Shown: one piece after another, positions 6,124 through 8,208 of the stretch
Layout of the letters: every line of letters starts with the position of its first letter
How positions within the stretch are numbered: position 1 is the stretch's first letter
Source: Comamonadaceae bacterium
GTDB lineage: Bacteria > Pseudomonadota > Gammaproteobacteria > Burkholderiales > Burkholderiaceae_C
NCBI GenBank assembly: GCA_024642025.1
Contig: JAHEBY010000106.1
Location: 1 to 8,208 of the forward strand
Direction: 5' to 3'
Length of the DNA stretch: 8,208 bases
Notes under the pieces: generated by a model
Told to the model about the DNA's origin: nothing
Seen by the model: only the letters and a program-made list of their open reading frames with translations
Database searches by the model: none
Translations under genes and position numbers: made by a program

Positions 6124-6731
6124 CAACGTCAAGACATCGCCGGGTTGGCGTCTTCGGCGGCGCTTTCGACCCGCCTCACACGGCTCATCTGGCACTGATC
6201 AAAACATCCATGGACCAGCTGGCGCTGGACGAGCTGCGGGTGCTGCCTACGGGAGACGCCTGGCACAAGGCACGGATGCCAACGGATGCCAAACACCGGC
6301 TTGCCATGGCGGAGATGGCTTTTTCTGGCGTTCCTGGCGTTGTCATTGATCCTCGGGAGGTCATGCGCAAAGGGCCAAGCTACACGGTGGACTCGTTAGG
6401 TGAAATCCACCGCGAGCAACCTCAAGCGGAACTCTTGCTGATCATCGGTGAAGACCAGGCGCGGGCGCTGGAGACTTGGCATCAGTGGCAGAAGTTGCCC
6501 GAATTAGCTATAATTTGTGTAGCTGCTCGCGCACAATCGACGGGGGCAGAGGGCCAATTTGTTCCAAAAAAAGAGCTCGAATCGCGATTTCAGGCGCTGC
6601 GCATGCCGCTCCTGAGCGTCAGCGCAACCGACATCCGTGCCAGAGTTGCCAACCATCAGGACGTTGTTCCGCTGGTCGGTGAAGCCGTTGCGCGTTATAT
6701 TGATCAACATCACCTTTACGAGTCCACTTGA
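6120..6731 (+). CDS. nadD: Nicotinate-nucleotide adenylyltransferase (TTG start)
   Basis: Transfers AMP from ATP to nicotinate mononucleotide, giving deamido-NAD in NAD synthesis. From TTG at 6120 it has 203 residues. VGVFGGAFDPPHTAH (9-23) holds the nucleotidyltransferase HxGH-like motif (H20..H23). KGPSYTVDSL (84-93), LLLIIGEDQ (105-113) and SVSATDIRARV (166-176, the ISSTxIR-type motif) complete the family pattern. No ATG lies upstream of the GGAFDPPH motif in frame, so a TTG start is required. TTG 6120 is preferred over TTG 6114 because it forms a TTGA 4-nt overlap with the hemF stop and has GGGA (6110-6113) 6 nt upstream. The codons for residues 129-147 are AT-rich and repeat-like (TTA, ATA, GTA), unlike the rest of the gene. 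Confidence 0.95.
   Translation: MTTSRHRRVGVFGGAFDPPHTAHLALIKTSMDQLALDELRVLPTGDAWHKARMPTDAKHRLAMAEMAFSGVPGVVIDPREVMRKGPSYTVDSLGEIHREQPQAELLLIIGEDQARALETWHQWQKLPELAIICVAARAQSTGAEGQFVPKKELESRFQALRMPLLSVSATDIRARVANHQDVVPLVGEAVARYIDQHHLYEST
6485..6514 (+). promoter_or_regulatory. Candidate internal promoter in nadD, upstream of rsfS-rlmH-maf
   Basis: A perfect TATAAT at 6509-6514 stands out in GC-rich coding DNA. GTGGCA at 6485-6490 (4 of 6 matches to TTGACA) lies 18 bp upstream. If active, it would give transcripts for rsfS, rlmH and maf independent of the purD/hemF part of the operon. The -35 is weak, so this is only a candidate. Confidence 0.25.
6504..6560 (+). repeat. Possible remnant of a dispersed Comamonadaceae repeat inside nadD
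   Basis: The sequence reads AGCTA (6506-6510), a 9-nt AT-rich loop, TAGCT (6520-6524), directly followed by GCTCGCGC (6525-6532), then GAGGGCCAATTT (6549-6560). From memory, genomes of Acidovorax, Polaromonas and Rhodoferax contain many copies of a short repeat with parts resembling AGCTAT, TAGCTGCT(C/T)GCGC and CGCTAGAGGCCAATTT in this order and spacing. The copy here is in frame and encodes residues about 129-147 of NadD. The match is from recall and was not searched, and convergent codon choice is possible. Confidence 0.4.
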
Positions 6732-7411
6732 TGACCACAGAAACCATTGCTAAGAGAGATATTCAAAAACTTCAGCGCGCCATTGTTGATGGCCTGGAGG
6801 ATGTGAAGGCGCAAGATATTCAGGTGTTTGATACAGAGCATTTGTCGCCGCTGTTTGAGCGGGTCATTGTGGCCTCGGGGTCTTCCAACCGTCAGACCAA
6901 GGCACTGGCTGCCAGTGTGCGGGATGCGGTGCGCGAAGCGGGTTTTGCCAAGCCGCGTGTGGAGGGCGAAGCCAACGGTGAGTGGATTATTGTGGACTGC
7001 GCTCAGGCGGTGGTGCATATCATGCAGCCAAGTTTTCGAACCTATTACCATCTGGAAGAGCTTTGGGGCGAAAAGCCTGTACGCCTCAAATTTGGCTCGG
7101 CAAAGCCTGTGGCTAAGGCTGAGCCCGTGTCTGCGCCTTCCACAACGAAGCCGCCCGGAAGCTTGAAGCGTTCAAGTGCGGCCAAGAAGGGTGCATTGGA
7201 GCTGAATCCGCCCAAATCAAAGGCGCGCAAAGCACCGGGGAAGTCCTCGGCAAAAGCAGCGACTAAAACTGCAAAAAAGGCCACTGCAAAACCTGCCTCC
7301 AGTAAAAGCGTTGCGCCAACCGCAAAGGTGCCCATGAAGAAGGTGGTTGTAAAAGCCTCAGTGTCCAAAGCGAAGGCGCCCGTCAAAAAGATTACTGCAC
7401 GCAAAGCTTAG
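6731..7411 (+). CDS. rsfS: Ribosomal silencing factor RsfS with long basic C-terminal tail
   Basis: RsfS (RsfA/Iojap family) binds ribosomal protein uL14 on the 50S subunit and blocks subunit joining when nutrients are short. Residues about 8-121 are the full conserved domain: KLQRAIVDGLEDVKAQDIQVFD, FERVIVASGSSNRQTKALA (42-60), GEWIIVDCAQAVVHIMQP (83-100) and YYHLEELWGEKPVRLKF (105-121). E. coli RsfS is about 105 residues; this one has 226, because residues 122-226 form a low-complexity tail rich in Ala, Lys, Pro, Ser and Thr. I count 25 Lys and 3 Arg against 2 Glu and no Asp, which resembles histone H1. The ATG at 6731 overlaps the nadD stop by one base (TGATG); a TTG at 6728 is in frame but less likely. 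The nadD-rsfS-rlmH order is widely conserved in bacteria. Confidence 0.95.
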   Translation: MTTETIAKRDIQKLQRAIVDGLEDVKAQDIQVFDTEHLSPLFERVIVASGSSNRQTKALAASVRDAVREAGFAKPRVEGEANGEWIIVDCAQAVVHIMQPSFRTYYHLEELWGEKPVRLKFGSAKPVAKAEPVSAPSTTKPPGSLKRSSAAKKGALELNPPKSKARKAPGKSSAKAATKTAKKATAKPASSKSVAPTAKVPMKKVVVKASVSKAKAPVKKITARKA

Positions 7412-7421
7412 TGGCTTTGCC

Positions 7422-7889
7422 ATGAAGCTGGTCATCGTTGCTGTCGGCCAACGTATGCCCGACTGGGCGCAAGTCGCTTGGGACGACTACGTCAAACGGT
7501 TTCCCCATGAGCTGAAGGTTGAAATCAAGACCGTCAAGACAGAGCCGCGCAGTTCTAAAACGCTTGAGACGCTTTACGCGGCAGAGAGGGCGCGAATTGA
7601 AGCCGCGATCCCGCGAGGTTCACGCATCGTGGTGCTCGACGAACGGGGCGAATCCCTGACCACCGTCTCGTTGGCGACCCGCCTGAAAAGCTGGCAACTG
7701 GAAGGCGACGATGTGGCGTTGGTCATTGGCGGCCCGGATGGCCTCGACCCCACGTTCCGAAGCGCGGCGCATGAGCGTATTCGCCTTTCTGACCTGACCT
7801 TGCCGCATGCGATGGCCCGCGTCGTGCTGATTGAGCAGCTCTATCGCGCCTGGTCGGTCAATGCCGGTCACCCGTACCACCGAGAGTAA
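7422..7889 (+). CDS. rlmH: 23S rRNA (pseudouridine1915-N3)-methyltransferase RlmH
   Basis: A SPOUT-class methyltransferase that uses SAM to methylate N3 of pseudouridine 1915 in helix 69 of 23S rRNA, on assembled 70S ribosomes. It has 155 residues, the same as E. coli RlmH. MKLVIVAVGQRMPDW opens the protein. VVLDERGESLTT (70-81), ALVIGGPDGLDP (99-110) and LSDLTLPHAMARVVLIEQLYRA (122-143) form the trefoil-knot SAM site. It closes with the conserved NAGHPYHRE. The ATG is 10 nt after the rsfS TAG. No strong Shine-Dalgarno is visible in that gap, so initiation may depend on the upstream gene. RlmH and RsfS both act on the ribosome, which suits their adjacency. Confidence 0.98.
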   Translation: MKLVIVAVGQRMPDWAQVAWDDYVKRFPHELKVEIKTVKTEPRSSKTLETLYAAERARIEAAIPRGSRIVVLDERGESLTTVSLATRLKSWQLEGDDVALVIGGPDGLDPTFRSAAHERIRLSDLTLPHAMARVVLIEQLYRAWSVNAGHPYHRE

Positions 7890-7895
7890 TCAAAA

Positions 7896-7900
7896 AAGGG
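7896..7900 (+). promoter_or_regulatory. Ribosome binding site deciding the maf TTG start
   Basis: AAGGG in an A-rich stretch lies 7 nt before TTG at 7908. An ATG at 7903 is closer to it but reads only ATG-CTT-TGA and is out of frame with Maf, so the TTG is the likely start. Confidence 0.55.
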
Positions 7901-7907
7901 CCATGCT

Positions 7908-8208
7908 TTGAGTGATTTCATCTATCTGGCCTCGCAAAGTCCGCGTCGCGCGCAACTGTTGCAGCAACTGGGGGTGCGCGTAAAGCTTTTGCTGCCAGAC
8001 ACAACAGAAGATGCGGAAGCGCTGGAAGCGGCATTGCCAAATGAAGCGCCCACACGCTACGTGCAGCGGGTAACCCTTCTAAAGCTGGACGCGGCCCTTA
8101 GTCGCCTCAAACGGCTCGGGCTTCCGGTGGCGCCCGTGTTGTGCGCGGACACCACTGTGGCGATTGGGCGCAAGATTTTGGGGAAGCCAGTTGACGTTGC
8201 CGATGCAA
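7908..8208 (+). CDS. maf: Maf-family nucleotide pyrophosphatase, partial, C-terminus outside window
   Basis: The visible 100 residues begin MSDFIYLASQSPRRAQLLQQ, with the S-x-SPRR motif that binds the nucleotide triphosphate. VLCADTTVAIGRKILGKP contains the catalytic ADT motif and the GKP that follows in the family. Maf proteins hydrolyse non-canonical or modified NTPs to NMP + PPi. The sequence looks closer to the YhdE (dTTP/UTP) type than to YceF (m7GTP), but the subgroup residues are mostly outside the window. The start is TTG at 7908, and the frame is open to the right edge. It follows rlmH by 18 nt in the same operon. In related genomes maf is often followed by rng (RNase G), which would lie beyond the right edge. 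Confidence 0.93.
   Translation, partial: MSDFIYLASQSPRRAQLLQQLGVRVKLLLPDTTEDAEALEAALPNEAPTRYVQRVTLLKLDAALSRLKRLGLPVAPVLCADTTVAIGRKILGKPVDVADA

Noticed and set aside
6566..6572. A-AAA-AAA slippery heptamer in the nadD frame, a possible -1 frameshift site
   Set aside because: It encodes an ordinary Lys-Lys, there is no clear downstream pseudoknot or upstream SD-like stimulator, and the -1 frame gives only a short unremarkable extension. Slippage at low level cannot be excluded.
7045..7404. Hydrophobic 119-residue open frame on the minus strand opposite the RsfS tail
   Set aside because: The Phe/Ala/Leu-rich sequence is what the complement of Lys/Ala/Thr codons produces. It has no ribosome binding site or family resemblance.

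Overview
The window looks like chromosomal core-genome DNA from a betaproteobacterium. It most resembles the Comamonadaceae side of the Burkholderiales (Rhodoferax/Polaromonas/Acidovorax-like). This is judged from remembered protein sequences and from the gene order yebC, purD, (acyltransferase), hemF, nadD, rsfS, rlmH, maf. The DNA is moderately GC-rich with matching codon bias, and I see no phage, IS, tRNA, rRNA or CRISPR sequence.

Layout. Positions 1-179 (minus) hold the N-terminal part of an SRPBCC/AHSA1-type gene that runs off the left edge. In front of it is a near-ideal sigma70 promoter whose spacer is filled by a perfect 9+2+9 inverted repeat, so it is probably repressor-controlled. 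Positions 284-949 (minus) are upp (uracil phosphoribosyltransferase). Positions 996-2528 (minus) are a DUF853/YjgR-type HerA-like ATPase lying directly upstream of upp in the same direction. A 58-bp divergent gap (2529-2586) separates this from a long plus-strand operon.

Plus-strand operon. yebC (2587-3306), purD (3303-4574), a PlsC-like acyltransferase (4574-5185), hemF (5182-6123), nadD (6120-6731), rsfS (6731-7411), rlmH (7422-7889) and maf (7908 to the right edge, partial) follow one another almost without gaps. The first five junctions are stop/start overlaps of 4, 1, 4, 4 and 1 nt, which suggests translational coupling. Three genes use non-ATG starts: yebC GTG, nadD TTG and maf TTG. Functionally the operon joins translation quality control and ribosome maturation or silencing (YebC, RsfS, RlmH) with purine, heme and NAD synthesis (PurD, HemF, NadD), a lipid acyltransferase and nucleotide-pool sanitation (Maf).

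Most of the window is ordinary housekeeping sequence. The points worth a second look are four. A segment inside nadD (about 6504-6560) reads like a remnant of a dispersed Comamonadaceae intergenic repeat and carries a perfect TATAAT. RsfS has a roughly 105-residue histone-H1-like Lys/Ala/Pro tail. A palindrome sits exactly inside the SRPBCC promoter. The operon has a chain of overlapping starts and stops. I do not see a clearly new multi-gene system here.
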